This document shows, piece by piece, positions 11,313 through 19,610 of a stretch of 64,000 nucleotides of DNA. Both the position numbers and the translations under genes were made by a program. Source of the stretch: Chitinibacter sp. GC72 (lineage in GTDB: Bacteria > Pseudomonadota > Gammaproteobacteria > Burkholderiales > Chitinibacteraceae). The DNA is taken from positions 1 to 64,000 of the forward strand of contig NZ_VIRW01000008.1 in assembly GCF_009760905.1 (NCBI RefSeq). The letters run 5' to 3'. The number at the start of each line of letters is the position of its first letter. The stretch's first letter is position 1. Below the pieces are notes generated by a model. The model made no database searches. It was not told where the DNA came from and saw only the letters and a list, made by a program, of their open reading frames with translations.

Positions 11313-12650
11313 ATGACACCAAAGCAATTATCTGCCACGCTGGATATTTTGAATTCGGCGCTGGGTTTTAACGCTCCTGCAGATGCCGTGGTATCGCGCC
11401 ATTTTCGCGAAAACAAGGATTTAGGGCATAAAGATAGGGCTGTCATTGCGGAAACCGTATTTAGCATGCTGCGCCATTTGCCGCAGCTCGAATGGCTGGC
11501 AGGTAGTAGCGAGGCGCGTCTGGCCAGTACGCGTGAATTGCTATTGGCGTACTTTACCCGGATCAAGCATCTGAATGTGCGCGAGTTGCCGGCGGTATTT
11601 ACCGATGAAGACAAGGAACGTGCCGGTGCCATGAAGGGTATGGCGCTGCGTGATGCGCCACTCAACGTGCGCGCAGCTATACCCCAGTGGTTGGTTGATG
11701 CCATGTTGGCCGAGGGCCAGACTGAAGAGCAGATCTTGGCTATGGGCTTGGCGATGTTGCAGCCCGCGCCACTGGATGTGCGCGTCAATAGCATTAAAGC
11801 CAAACGCGAAGCCGTCGCCGCTGAGCTGAAAGCCGCTGGCGATATCAATACCACGCCAACGCCGTATTCGCCCTGGGGCTTGCGGGTGGAAGGCAAGCCG
11901 GCGATCAATAAATACAAATGCTTTATCGAAGGCCGTGTTGAGGTGCAGGATGAGGGCAGTCAGCTGCTCGGTTTGCTGTCGGGCGTGAAACGTGGCCAGA
12001 TGGTGACGGACTTTTGTGCTGGCGCTGGCGGCAAGACTTTATTGCTCGGTGCGATGATGCAAAATACTGGCCGTTTGTATGCCTTTGATGTATCGGAAAA
12101 ACGGTTGGCCAATTTGAAACCGCGTCTGGCGCGATCTGGGCTGTCGAATGTCAATCCACAGCTGATTGCGTCGGAGACCGATCAGAAGATCAAGCGTCTG
12201 GCTGGCAAAATGGACGTCGTGCTGGTCGATTCGCCGTGCTCCGGCATGGGTACGCTGCGCCGCAATCCTGATCTGAAAATGCGCCAGTCGGCGAGCAGTG
12301 TGGCTGAGTTGAATGACAAACAGCGCGCTATTTTGAAATCGGCAGCGCGTCTGGTGAAAAACGGTGGTCGTCTTGTGTATGCCACATGCAGCTTCTTGCA
12401 CAGCGAAAATCAAGCAATTGTGCGCGAGTTTCTGATGGCGCACCCTGATTTTCAACTGCTTGACGCCCGCGAATTACTGGCCAAAGAGCGCGTTGAAATT
12501 GCGCTCAACGATGAATTCTTGCAACTGACACCGCAGCAGCATCAGACCGATGCTTTCTTTGCTGCGGTACTGCAGCGCGTTTCGGTGGAAAAAGCCAAAG
12601 CGCAGGAGGAATCGGCCATGCTGTCGGCTGAGGATGAGGCAATCGAGTAA
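11313..12650 (+). CDS. RsmB/NOP-family rRNA (cytosine-C5) methyltransferase
   Basis: A 445-residue SAM-dependent RNA m5C methyltransferase. The N-terminal helical part (KDRAVIAETVFSMLRHLPQLEWL) resembles the NusB-like domain of RsmB. The C-terminal Rossmann domain shows FCAGAGGKTLLLGAMM for SAM binding. The two catalytic cysteines of the NOL1/NOP2/Sun family are in DSPCSGMGTLRRNPDLKM and ATCSFLHSENQAIV. I chose the ATG at 11313 (MTPKQLSATL), preceded by AAGAGAG; an upstream in-frame ATG at 11271 lacks a ribosome-binding site. The target is probably 16S rRNA, but the exact site cannot be told. Confidence 0.88.
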   Translation: MTPKQLSATLDILNSALGFNAPADAVVSRHFRENKDLGHKDRAVIAETVFSMLRHLPQLEWLAGSSEARLASTRELLLAYFTRIKHLNVRELPAVFTDEDKERAGAMKGMALRDAPLNVRAAIPQWLVDAMLAEGQTEEQILAMGLAMLQPAPLDVRVNSIKAKREAVAAELKAAGDINTTPTPYSPWGLRVEGKPAINKYKCFIEGRVEVQDEGSQLLGLLSGVKRGQMVTDFCAGAGGKTLLLGAMMQNTGRLYAFDVSEKRLANLKPRLARSGLSNVNPQLIASETDQKIKRLAGKMDVVLVDSPCSGMGTLRRNPDLKMRQSASSVAELNDKQRAILKSAARLVKNGGRLVYATCSFLHSENQAIVREFLMAHPDFQLLDARELLAKERVEIALNDEFLQLTPQQHQTDAFFAAVLQRVSVEKAKAQEESAMLSAEDEAIE

Positions 12651-12673
12651 TACATAGCAATTATGTTAAACGC

Positions 12674-12699
12674 AAAAACCCGCTTTTGGCGGGTTTTTT
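12674..12699 (+). terminator. Terminator after the RsmB-like gene
   Basis: ACCCGC-ttttg-GCGGGT stem flanked by A5 and T6 tracts. It could work in both directions, serving sspB on the other strand as well. Confidence 0.85.
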
Positions 12700-12743
12700 A
12701 TTGATCAATTGAGGCGGTAGAAGTGCTGTACTTACCCAGGTGG

Positions 12744-13169
12744 TTATTTCACGACACGCAGCTGGGGGCGTCCGCTTGGGCGTGGTGGCGGGTCTTGTGG
12801 TGGTTCGTCGTGATGGCTAGATTCTGGTGCTGATTCCGGTTCACCGGCAGACTCGTTGCCCTCGTATTCAAAGCCCATGCCTTCGCCATTTTCGCGGGAG
12901 AAAATAGAGATAACTGCACCCACCGGAATTTCAATATCGCGTGAAACGCCATTAAAGCGCGCTGAGAAGCTGATAAAGTCATTGGCAATGGTCAGATTAC
13001 GGCAAGCGTTGTAACTCACATTGAGCACAATCTCACCATTTTTGACGTACTCCATAGGTACTTGCATTTTGCCGCGGACGGCGATAACCAGATAAGGGGT
13101 GAAACCCTGGTCGGAACACCATTCATGAATGGCGCGCAGTAAATACGGTTTGGTCGATACAGTTTGCAT
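12744..13169 (-). CDS. sspB: ClpXP adaptor SspB
   Basis: A 141-residue specificity-enhancing factor that delivers ssrA-tagged proteins to ClpXP. The folded domain (about residues 1-105) contains YLLRAIHEWCSDQGFTPYL and LNVSYNACRNL. It is followed by a Pro/Glu/Ser-rich flexible tail and the C-terminal ClpX-docking peptide GRPQLRVVK. This domain-linker-XB-motif plan is diagnostic. It lies just downstream of sspA, its usual partner, but the terminator at 13248-13271 separates them. Confidence 0.94.
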   Translation of the reverse strand: MQTVSTKPYLLRAIHEWCSDQGFTPYLVIAVRGKMQVPMEYVKNGEIVLNVSYNACRNLTIANDFISFSARFNGVSRDIEIPVGAVISIFSRENGEGMGFEYEGNESAGEPESAPESSHHDEPPQDPPPRPSGRPQLRVVK

Positions 13170-13247
13170 GGTCGGCCCCGCAAAATAAAAAAGTATTTTG
13201 CAATTGTAGCAGGCTTACATTGCTTCGGTGTAAATCAAGCATGCAGC

Positions 13248-13271
13248 AAAAAGCCCCGCGAACGGGGCTTT
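13248..13271 (-). terminator. Terminator after sspA
   Basis: AAAGCCCCG-cgaa-CGGGGCTTT stem; read on the minus strand it ends in TTTTT. It lies 3 bases past the sspA stop, between sspA and sspB. Confidence 0.85.
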
Positions 13272-13274
13272 GGA

Positions 13275-13880
13275 TTATTTGCGCATGGCTTTTTCGTTGG
13301 CGGTCAACGATTCGATAAAGGCTTCACGGCTAAACAGACGCTCTGCATACTTCATTACGGGCACCAAACCCTTGGTCACTTCAATGCCGTAGTGCTCAAA
13401 ACGCCACAGTAGTGGGGCAATTGCGACGTCAAGCATCGAGAACTCTTCGCCCAGAATGAATTTTTGCTTGGTGAAGATCGGCGCAATTTGTGTCAGATTG
13501 TCGCGAATGGCCGCACGTGCAGCTTCTAGCTGGGCTTTTTTGGAGCTGCTGTCTTCCAGGGTTTTAACGTGGATAAACAACTCGCGTTCCAGATTGAACA
13601 GCATCAGGCGTGCACGAGCGCGCATCACGGGGTCCGCAGGCATCAGTTGCGGGTGCGGGAAGCGCTCGTCAATGTATTCATTGATGATATTTGATTCATA
13701 CAGTTGCAAATCGCGTTCAACGAGAACCGGTACTTCGTTGTACGGGTTCATGATCGCCAGATCTTCTGGTTTGCTATGAATATCTACATCGAGAATTTCA
13801 AAGTCCATGCCTTTTTCAAATAGCACAATGCGGCAGCGGTGGCTGAATGGGCAGGAAGTACCAGAGTACAACTTCATCAT
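13275..13880 (-). CDS. sspA: Stringent starvation protein A (GST fold)
   Basis: A 201-residue RNA-polymerase-associated regulator with a glutathione-transferase fold. The N-terminal thioredoxin-like domain begins MMKLYSGTSCPFSHRCRIVLFEKGM, with the SspA-type NPYNEVPVLVERDL in place of a catalytic GST site. The C-terminal helical domain includes FSMLDVAIAPLLWR. I chose the ATG at 13878-13880, with AGGA about ten bases upstream; the longer frame begins with TTG. It is flanked by petC and sspB, the conserved beta/gammaproteobacterial arrangement. Confidence 0.94.
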   Translation of the reverse strand: MMKLYSGTSCPFSHRCRIVLFEKGMDFEILDVDIHSKPEDLAIMNPYNEVPVLVERDLQLYESNIINEYIDERFPHPQLMPADPVMRARARLMLFNLERELFIHVKTLEDSSSKKAQLEAARAAIRDNLTQIAPIFTKQKFILGEEFSMLDVAIAPLLWRFEHYGIEVTKGLVPVMKYAERLFSREAFIESLTANEKAMRK

Positions 13881-14033
13881 GGCGTGTATGTCCTTTGTGA
13901 GTAGCAAGGCGCAATTGTAATGATATTGCGCTGCAATAGCTACGAAAACACCGATAAGCTGATGATTTTTAAATGAAAACTGGCAATTTCGGCGCTGTGT
14001 GCTTATTGCCTGATGAGGTTGGGTTTGTATTGA

Positions 14034-14082
14034 GGGTATTGGCTAGGAGGACTGACTGTATAAGTCTTTGGGCAATATACCC
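14034..14082. repeat. 49-bp palindromic element A, copy 2
   Basis: From GGGTATTGGCTAGGAGGACT to AAGTCTTTGGGCAATATACCC, 49 bases. The interior differs from the other copies but still pairs (GGACT with AGTCT). It lies between the petC terminator and the sspA upstream region. Confidence 0.75.
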
Positions 14083-14084
14083 GT

Positions 14085-14107
14085 AAAAAAGGGCGGAAAA
14101 TCCGCCC
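14085..14107 (-). terminator. Terminator of the petABC operon
   Basis: GGGCGGA-aaa-TCCGCCC stem; on the minus strand it is followed by TTTTTT. It is located 27 bases past the petC stop. Confidence 0.88.
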
Positions 14108-14133
14108 TCTTGATTCGTTACTGACGCTGCAAA

Positions 14134-14892
14134 TTAATGCACATCGCGCCAGTATTCTTTTTTCAGCAGGTAAGTGATTGGAATCAGGAACAAAATCAGG
14201 AACAGCAGCACGCCATAACCGATCTGTTCGCGTTTCACCTGAGTTGGCTCAGCCATATACGAAAGGTAGTTGACCAGATCACCAACACGTTGATCGTATT
14301 CGTGATTATCAAACTGACCATTCTCACCGCCACGGGTTAATGTGCCGGGCTTAACCAGTTTCAGCGTTTTCTTGGCGTGTTCACCCTCGCCTTCAACGTG
14401 CAGAATCTGCTCGCCTTGCAATTCCCACAATACGTGCGGCATACCGACTTTATCAAACACTAGATTGTTCCAGCCGGTGGGGCGGGTGTCATCACGGTAG
14501 AAAGTGCGCAGATAGGTATAGAGCCAATCGGTGCCGCGTGAACGGGCAATCAGGCTCAGATCGGGTGGTGTCGCACCAAACCAGTTTTTGCCATCTTTGG
14601 CCGCCATTGCCACTTTCATTTGCTCACCGACTTTATCAGTGGTGAACATCAGGTTGTTTTTGATCTGTTCTTCGGTCAGGCCAATATCCTGCAGGCGGTT
14701 ATAGCGCATAACCGCTGCACCGTGGCAAGACAGACAGTAATTCACAAAAGTCTGTGCACCGCGTTGCAGGCTCTCTGCATTGCTTGGATCGATTGGCGCT
14801 TTATCCAGAGGTACACCTGCACCAGCAGCCAGTGCATGAGTGGATAGTGCCAGGCTGGCAACGGTGAGGAGGCTAGCGAGTGTTTTTTTCAT
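14134..14892 (-). CDS. petC: Cytochrome c1 of the bc1 complex
   Basis: A 252-residue haem-c subunit of ubiquinol-cytochrome c reductase, exported to the periplasm and anchored by a C-terminal helix. The signal peptide MKKTLASLLTVASLALSTHALA is cleaved before AGAGVPL. The haem site is CLSCH (about residue 53). The C-terminal anchor is GVLLFLILFLIPITYLL, followed by KKEYW. I chose the ATG at 14890-14892, with AAGGAGA seven bases upstream; the longer frame is unsupported. Last gene of petABC. Confidence 0.95.
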   Translation of the reverse strand: MKKTLASLLTVASLALSTHALAAGAGVPLDKAPIDPSNAESLQRGAQTFVNYCLSCHGAAVMRYNRLQDIGLTEEQIKNNLMFTTDKVGEQMKVAMAAKDGKNWFGATPPDLSLIARSRGTDWLYTYLRTFYRDDTRPTGWNNLVFDKVGMPHVLWELQGEQILHVEGEGEHAKKTLKLVKPGTLTRGGENGQFDNHEYDQRVGDLVNYLSYMAEPTQVKREQIGYGVLLFLILFLIPITYLLKKEYWRDVH

Positions 14893-14902
14893 GGCTGTCT
14901 CC

Positions 14903-16261
14903 TTAGATGAATGTGCCGAACAGGTAAGCGCCAACCACCGCGATGGTGACGTAAACAATGAACATCATCTGCTGTTTGCCGGTGGAGAAAGTCACACGCT
15001 CAGGTACTGGCGCGCAAGGCTTCTCGTTCTTGGTGTAGAACGGCATACCCAGGAAGAAGGCGAAGTAAACAATGCTCAGTACTTGTGAAACCACTGTGCG
15101 GAAATCTGTTGCTGGTTTCGCACCCAGGATGCCCAAACCAATAAATGAAATCAGGAACAGCACCAACATTACTTTAAAGCTGGTTGGGCGGTAGCGGATT
15201 GATTTAATCGGTGAGCGATCCAGCCATGGCAGGAAGGCCAGAATCACTACCCCTGCACCCATGCCCAATACACCCCAAACTTGCGTACCCAGGAAAGACG
15301 GGATTGCGCGCAAGATGGCGTAGAACGGCGTGAAATACCATACGGGCGCAATATGTGCAGGCGTTTTCAGTGCGTCAGCAGGATCGAAATTAGGGTGCTC
15401 CAAGAAGAAGCCGCCCATTTCCGGGGCAAAGAACAGCACGCCGCAGAATACCGCCAGGAATACCGCCACGCCAAACACGTCTTTTACCGTGTAATAAGGG
15501 TGGAACGGGATGCCATCGCGCGGAATGTGCGTAACCGGATCTTTGTTTTTCTTGATTTCAACGCCATCAGGATTGTTTGAACCCACTTCGTGCAGTGCAA
15601 CCAAGTGCGCAACGACCAGAGCCAGCAAGACGAGCGGTACGGCAATCACATGCAAGGCAAAGAAGCGGTTAAGTGTGGCATCAGAAACCACAAAGTCGCC
15701 ACGAATCAGCACTGACAGGTCCGGGCCGATCACCGGGATTGACGCAAACAGGTTCACAATCACCTGCGCACCCCAGAATGACATCTGGCCCCAAGGTAGC
15801 AGGTAACCCAGGAATGCTTCAGCCATCAAGATCAGGAAAATCAGGACGCCAAACACCCAAACCAGTTCACGCGGTTGCTTGTAAGAGCCATAAATCAAGC
15901 CACGGAACATGTGCAGATACACCACGACGAAGAACATCGATGCGCCAGTCGAGTGCATGTAGCGGATAATCCAGCCACCAGCCACGTCGCGCATGATGTA
16001 TTCAACTGATGCAAAGGCGACCGAAATATTGGTGCCCGGGATCAGATTGCCATCGGGTTTGTAGTTCATCGTCAGGAAAATGCCGGTGACGATCTGAATC
16101 ACCAGCACCAACATGGCCAGTGAACCGAAGAAATACCAGAAGTTGAAATTCTTTGGTGCGTAATATTCGGAAACGTGGGCTTTCCAGGTGCTAGTGAGCG
16201 GAAAGCGCTCGTCGACCCAGTTCAATACCTTTTCCGGTACAGCGTTTAATTGAATGCTCAT
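14903..16261 (-). CDS. petB: Cytochrome b of the bc1 complex
   Basis: A 452-residue integral membrane subunit carrying both b haems and the Qo/Qi quinone sites. Many hydrophobic helices are evident, including WYFFGSLAMLVLVIQIVTGI and the GYLLPWGQMSFWGA segment of the Qo region. The Qo motif, PEWY in mitochondria and alphaproteobacteria, reads PVWY here (in HIAPVWYFTPFYA). I believe this variant is common in beta- and gammaproteobacteria. AAGGGG precedes the ATG. It starts 11 bases after petA. Confidence 0.96.
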   Translation of the reverse strand: MSIQLNAVPEKVLNWVDERFPLTSTWKAHVSEYYAPKNFNFWYFFGSLAMLVLVIQIVTGIFLTMNYKPDGNLIPGTNISVAFASVEYIMRDVAGGWIIRYMHSTGASMFFVVVYLHMFRGLIYGSYKQPRELVWVFGVLIFLILMAEAFLGYLLPWGQMSFWGAQVIVNLFASIPVIGPDLSVLIRGDFVVSDATLNRFFALHVIAVPLVLLALVVAHLVALHEVGSNNPDGVEIKKNKDPVTHIPRDGIPFHPYYTVKDVFGVAVFLAVFCGVLFFAPEMGGFFLEHPNFDPADALKTPAHIAPVWYFTPFYAILRAIPSFLGTQVWGVLGMGAGVVILAFLPWLDRSPIKSIRYRPTSFKVMLVLFLISFIGLGILGAKPATDFRTVVSQVLSIVYFAFFLGMPFYTKNEKPCAPVPERVTFSTGKQQMMFIVYVTIAVVGAYLFGTFI

Positions 16262-16272
16262 GACTTAGCCCC

Positions 16273-16857
16273 TTATTTGTCTTCGCCGACCAGAATCGTC
16301 GTGTCGGAAAGGTATTTATGCGGAGGGATAACCAAGTTGATCGGAGCTGGAACGCCAGAGAAGACGCGGCCAGCTAGGTCAAACTTGGAGCCATGACAGG
16401 GGCAGTAAAAGCCGCCAACCCAGTCAGCACCCAGATCGGCTGGGGCCAGATCCGGACGGAAAGTGGGTGAACAGCCCAGGTGAGTACATACGCCGGTGGC
16501 AACCCAGATTTCCGGTTTGATAGACCGGGTGGCATTATGGCAATACTCTGGCTGTTCGCTGGCGTCCGATCTCGGATCGAGCAGCTTGGGGTCATTTTTC
16601 GACAGGTTCTTCAGCATCTCGGGGGTGCGATTAACCACCCATACCGGTTTGCCACGCCATTCAACGGTAATCTTCTGGCCTGGTTCTAGCTTGCTAACAT
16701 CAACCTCGACCGGAGCCCCGGCTGCTTTGGCGCGCTCGGATGGAAAAAAGCTGGCGACAAAAGGTATTGCTACCCCTGCCGTCGCAACCGCGCCCACTGC
16801 GCTGGAGGCAATTAATAAAAATCGCCGCTTGCTATTATCTACTTGCTGCTCACTCAT
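16273..16857 (-). CDS. petA: Rieske iron-sulfur subunit of the bc1 complex
   Basis: A 194-residue 2Fe-2S protein. The N-terminus SKRRFLLIASSAVGAVATAG is a twin-arginine-type (here K-R-R) uncleaved anchor. Cluster ligands are in CTHLGC and CPCHGSKFD, about residues 122-127 and 152-160. First gene of petABC; the intergenic stretch upstream contains a possible promoter (16904-16932). Confidence 0.96.
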   Translation of the reverse strand: MSEQQVDNSKRRFLLIASSAVGAVATAGVAIPFVASFFPSERAKAAGAPVEVDVSKLEPGQKITVEWRGKPVWVVNRTPEMLKNLSKNDPKLLDPRSDASEQPEYCHNATRSIKPEIWVATGVCTHLGCSPTFRPDLAPADLGADWVGGFYCPCHGSKFDLAGRVFSGVPAPINLVIPPHKYLSDTTILVGEDK

Positions 16858-16903
16858 AACCCAATCCCTGATTTGTAGGAACGCAATATTCTTAAACCGC
16901 CAA

Positions 16904-16932
16904 ATTCTACCCGAAAGCAGTGCGGAACTTAA
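16904..16932 (-). promoter_or_regulatory. Possible sigma-70 promoter of petABC
   Basis: On the minus strand, TTAAGT, 17 bases, then TAGAAT, about 47 bases before the petA ATG. The -10 is good and the -35 is weak; nothing else in the gap fits better. Confidence 0.35.
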
Positions 16933-16987
16933 AGCTCTCTGATGCGTCTTGGCGGCGCTTTTGCAAAATAAAGTTCAAAAAGCGGGT

Positions 16988-17434
16988 TTAATTGGTCGCG
17001 TAGCGCGCCAATTCTTCATTTAATTTGTCTTGCACATGCGCGGTTATTTCTTCGATTTTTTCTTTTTTCGTCCCCGGGTAGCTGATTTGTAGCACTTTGG
17101 CACTGAGCACCCAGCCTTGTGCGCTGCTGCTCAGTGTGTACTGGATTCGCGCTTCGGTCGGGATATTGGCCTTGCCGATCGCGGACGAAAATTCAATATA
17201 GGTTGGTGTGCGCACCAGTATCTTCATGCCCTTGCTGCTGCGATAGCTGACAATATCTTCGATGATCGCCTTGCTGCTGCGGCCGATGACCAGCACGCCT
17301 GCTTTGGGGGCGGGCATCTTTGTCGTAGTGGGGGCGGGTGTGGCACTGGGCGAGGGGGCCTTGCCGGGGGTGGCGCACGCTGCCATTAGCGCACAGCAGG
17401 TTAGAGCGATGCCGTGTTGGAGTTTGATTTTCAT
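16988..17434 (-). CDS. Predicted lipoprotein of unknown function
   Basis: A 148-residue protein with a signal peptide ending LMAAC (Cys20, plausible lipobox). Next comes a Pro/Thr/Ser/Ala-rich spacer (about residues 21-45) and a small folded domain that includes [21 protein letters not shown] and a Lys/Glu-rich C-terminus. It is predicted to be membrane-anchored. Its start overlaps the end of the Nif3-like gene by 4 bases, so the two are probably co-translated. I do not recognise the domain. Confidence 0.7.
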   Translation of the reverse strand: MKIKLQHGIALTCCALMAACATPGKAPSPSATPAPTTTKMPAPKAGVLVIGRSSKAIIEDIVSYRSSKGMKILVRTPTYIEFSSAIGKANIPTEARIQYTLSSSAQGWVLSAKVLQISYPGTKKEKIEEITAHVQDKLNEELARYATN

Positions 17435-18177
17435 ACCGGATTGTCCAAGTCAAGATGAAGGTGTTCTAGGCCGAATTCTTCAGCCAGATGCTGGCCGAGT
17501 GCCTTGATGCCGTAGCGTTCAGTGGCGTGGTGACCGGCTGCGATATAGGCCACTTCACTTTCTCTGGCCAGATGGGTGACAAATTCGGACGCTTCACCAG
17601 TAATAAAGCAGTCGATATCCAGGGTGCTGGCTTCCCGGAAATAGCTTTGCGCGCCGCCTGTACACCAGGCGATGCGTTGCACGGGTTTGCTGGCCTCGCC
17701 AATGGTGAGCGGCGTGCGGTTCAGTTGCAATGCAATATGCTGGCTAAAGGTGTCCAGTGACATCGGGACGGGCAGCTCGCCGCGCCATGCCAGTTCCTGC
17801 TCGCCAAACCGCCCGGTTGGGATCAGCCCCAGTTTTTGCGCCAGCTGGGCGTTATTGCCCAGCGTGTCGTGCGCATCCAGCGGCAAGTGGTAGCCAAACA
17901 GATTGATGTCATTGAGCAACAGTTTGCTGATTCTCTGCTTTTTGGTGCGGGTAATGACTTGCTCTTCGCCTTTCCAGAAATAGCCGTGATGAACCAGAAT
18001 TGCATCGGCGCCGTGTTCAATGGCCGCTTCAATCAGCGCGAGCGATGCAGTTACGCCGGTCACGATCTTGTGAATCTGGTCTTTGCCCTCAATTTGTAAA
18101 CCATTGGGTGCGTAATCTTTGAATCGTGCCACTGCAAGCAGTTGTCCGATATAATTTTCCAGTTCTTGACGTTGCAT
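17431..18177 (-). CDS. Nif3/YbgI-like dinuclear metal-centre protein
   Basis: A 248-residue member of the Nif3 family, matching E. coli YbgI (247). Metal-binding residues are visible in ILVHHGYFW (about residue 62), [16 protein letters not shown] and [11 protein letters not shown] near the C-terminus. Homologues form hexameric toroids. The biochemical role is unsettled, and the older name GTP cyclohydrolase 1 type 2 is not supported by motif evidence here. It is divergent from the DegS-like gene with only 37 bases between starts. Confidence 0.9.
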   Translation of the reverse strand: MQRQELENYIGQLLAVARFKDYAPNGLQIEGKDQIHKIVTGVTASLALIEAAIEHGADAILVHHGYFWKGEEQVITRTKKQRISKLLLNDINLFGYHLPLDAHDTLGNNAQLAQKLGLIPTGRFGEQELAWRGELPVPMSLDTFSQHIALQLNRTPLTIGEASKPVQRIAWCTGGAQSYFREASTLDIDCFITGEASEFVTHLARESEVAYIAAGHHATERYGIKALGQHLAEEFGLEHLHLDLDNPV

Positions 18178-18214
18178 TTATTTATTTGAACCTGCGCATA
18201 AAGATAAACGTGAT

Positions 18215-19366
18215 ATGAAAAAACTTTGGCTTATTTTCGCACAAACCACCACGATCGGTCTGGCGGTCTGGTTTTTGCTGACGTTATTAAAGCCGGAATG
18301 GCGTTTTCCGGTGGCTCCCGAGACTCCGGTTGTGACGGTAAAAGAGACACTTGCCGCCGCTTCTGCGCCCGCCGAGCTCTCGTATAGCGCCGCCGCCAAA
18401 AAAGCAAAACCCTCGGTGGTGAATATCTTTACTTCGCAGCAAGCCCGTCAGCCGCGCAATCCTTTGCTCAATGACCCCTTGTTCCGGCGCTTTTTTGGCG
18501 AGCGTGGTCTGGGCGACGAAGCCCAGCGACCATCCAGCCTCGGTTCGGGCGTGCTGGTATCCGAGCAAGGCTATATCGTGACCAATAATCACGTGGTTGA
18601 AGCAGCCGATGAAATTGAAGTGGCGCTCTCAGACGGGCGCACAGCCTCAGCCAAGCTGATTGGCAGTGATCCGGATACCGATATTGCGGTAATTAAAATT
18701 GATTTACCCGATTTGCCGGCCATCAGCTTTGCCGATGCCGACAAAGTAGACATTGGTGACGTTGTCCTGGCCATCGGCAATCCGTTTGGCGTTGGGCAGA
18801 CGGTGACGATGGGCATTGTGTCGGCGCTGGGGCGCTCAGAGCTGGGCATTAATACCTTTGAAAATTTCATCCAGACCGATGCGGCAATTAATCCGGGTAA
18901 TTCGGGTGGCGCCCTGATCGATACCCGTGGCGATTTGCTGGGGATCAATACCGCGATTTATTCCAAAACCGGCGGCTCGCTCGGCATTGGCTTTGCCATT
19001 CCGGCTACGACGGTTAAGCAGATTATGGAAGCGCTGATCAAGGATGGCAGTGTGACGCGCGGCTGGCTGGGCGTGGAAGTGCAGGATGTCAGCGCCGAGC
19101 TGGCTTCATCATTTCGCTTGAAAGACACGCGCGGCGCGCTGATTGCCGGCGTGGTGCGCAATGGCCCGGCGGCAAAGGCCGGCATCAGACCGGGTGATGT
19201 CTTGTTATCAATTGATGGCAAGGAGGTGGGCGATTCGGCCAGAATGCTCAATATCATTTCTGCGCTCAAGCCTGAGCAGGATGTGTCACTGGTGTATGTG
19301 CGGCAGGGCGAGACGGTAGAAGCGCGTGTGCTCATTGGCAAGCGACCTAAGTTCAATCGCAACTAA
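18215..19366 (+). CDS. DegS/AlgW-like periplasmic serine protease with one PDZ domain
   Basis: A 383-residue S1C (HtrA) protease. An N-terminal hydrophobic segment (LWLIFAQTTTIGLAVWFLL) anchors it to the inner membrane. The catalytic triad is visible as His in VTNNHVVE, Asp in DPDTDIAVIK and Ser in NPGNSGGAL. A single PDZ domain follows (about residues 285-375, GWLGVEVQDVS...). One membrane anchor plus one PDZ points to the DegS/AlgW type that cuts anti-sigma factors of the envelope-stress response. DegQ-type housekeeping activity is also possible. No rseA or rpoE is in the window. Confidence 0.9.
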   Translation: MKKLWLIFAQTTTIGLAVWFLLTLLKPEWRFPVAPETPVVTVKETLAAASAPAELSYSAAAKKAKPSVVNIFTSQQARQPRNPLLNDPLFRRFFGERGLGDEAQRPSSLGSGVLVSEQGYIVTNNHVVEAADEIEVALSDGRTASAKLIGSDPDTDIAVIKIDLPDLPAISFADADKVDIGDVVLAIGNPFGVGQTVTMGIVSALGRSELGINTFENFIQTDAAINPGNSGGALIDTRGDLLGINTAIYSKTGGSLGIGFAIPATTVKQIMEALIKDGSVTRGWLGVEVQDVSAELASSFRLKDTRGALIAGVVRNGPAAKAGIRPGDVLLSIDGKEVGDSARMLNIISALKPEQDVSLVYVRQGETVEARVLIGKRPKFNRN

Positions 19367-19383
19367 GTGCTTGCTCAAGCCGC

Positions 19384-19424
19384 AAACAGGCCAGATTGGT
19401 TTTAACCATCAGGCCTGTTTTATT
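19384..19424 (+). terminator. Terminator after the DegS-like gene
   Basis: AAACAGGCC / GGCCTGTTT arms with a nested GGT/ACC stem in the loop, then TTAT. It starts 17 bases after the stop codon. Confidence 0.7.
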
Positions 19425-19440
19425 GCGGAGTGCTGTGTTA

Positions 19441-19489
19441 GGGTATTGCCCTGTACGTCATTCTATATCTGGCTTGTGGCGACATACCC
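19441..19489. repeat. 49-bp palindromic element A, copy 3
   Basis: From GGGTATTGCCCTGTACG to CTTGTGGCGACATACCC, 49 bases. It lies between the DegS-gene terminator and the convergent antiporter gene. The rest of the gap (19490-19610) shows nothing I recognise. Confidence 0.8.
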
Positions 19490-19610
19490 GTGCTAATGAG
19501 GTGTGCCGCTGCTTGTGTCAATTCAGCGTTGAAACCCCTTGTGCGCCAGAGTGACTGCATCGCCATATTCAATACCCAATCAACTCATCAATCGACGCAA
19601 AGCACTAGCC

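Noticed and set aside
18178-18214. Possible missing promoter region between the Nif3-like and DegS-like genes
   Set aside because: The 37-base gap is too short for two promoters, but these can lie inside the genes; nothing specific could be pointed to.
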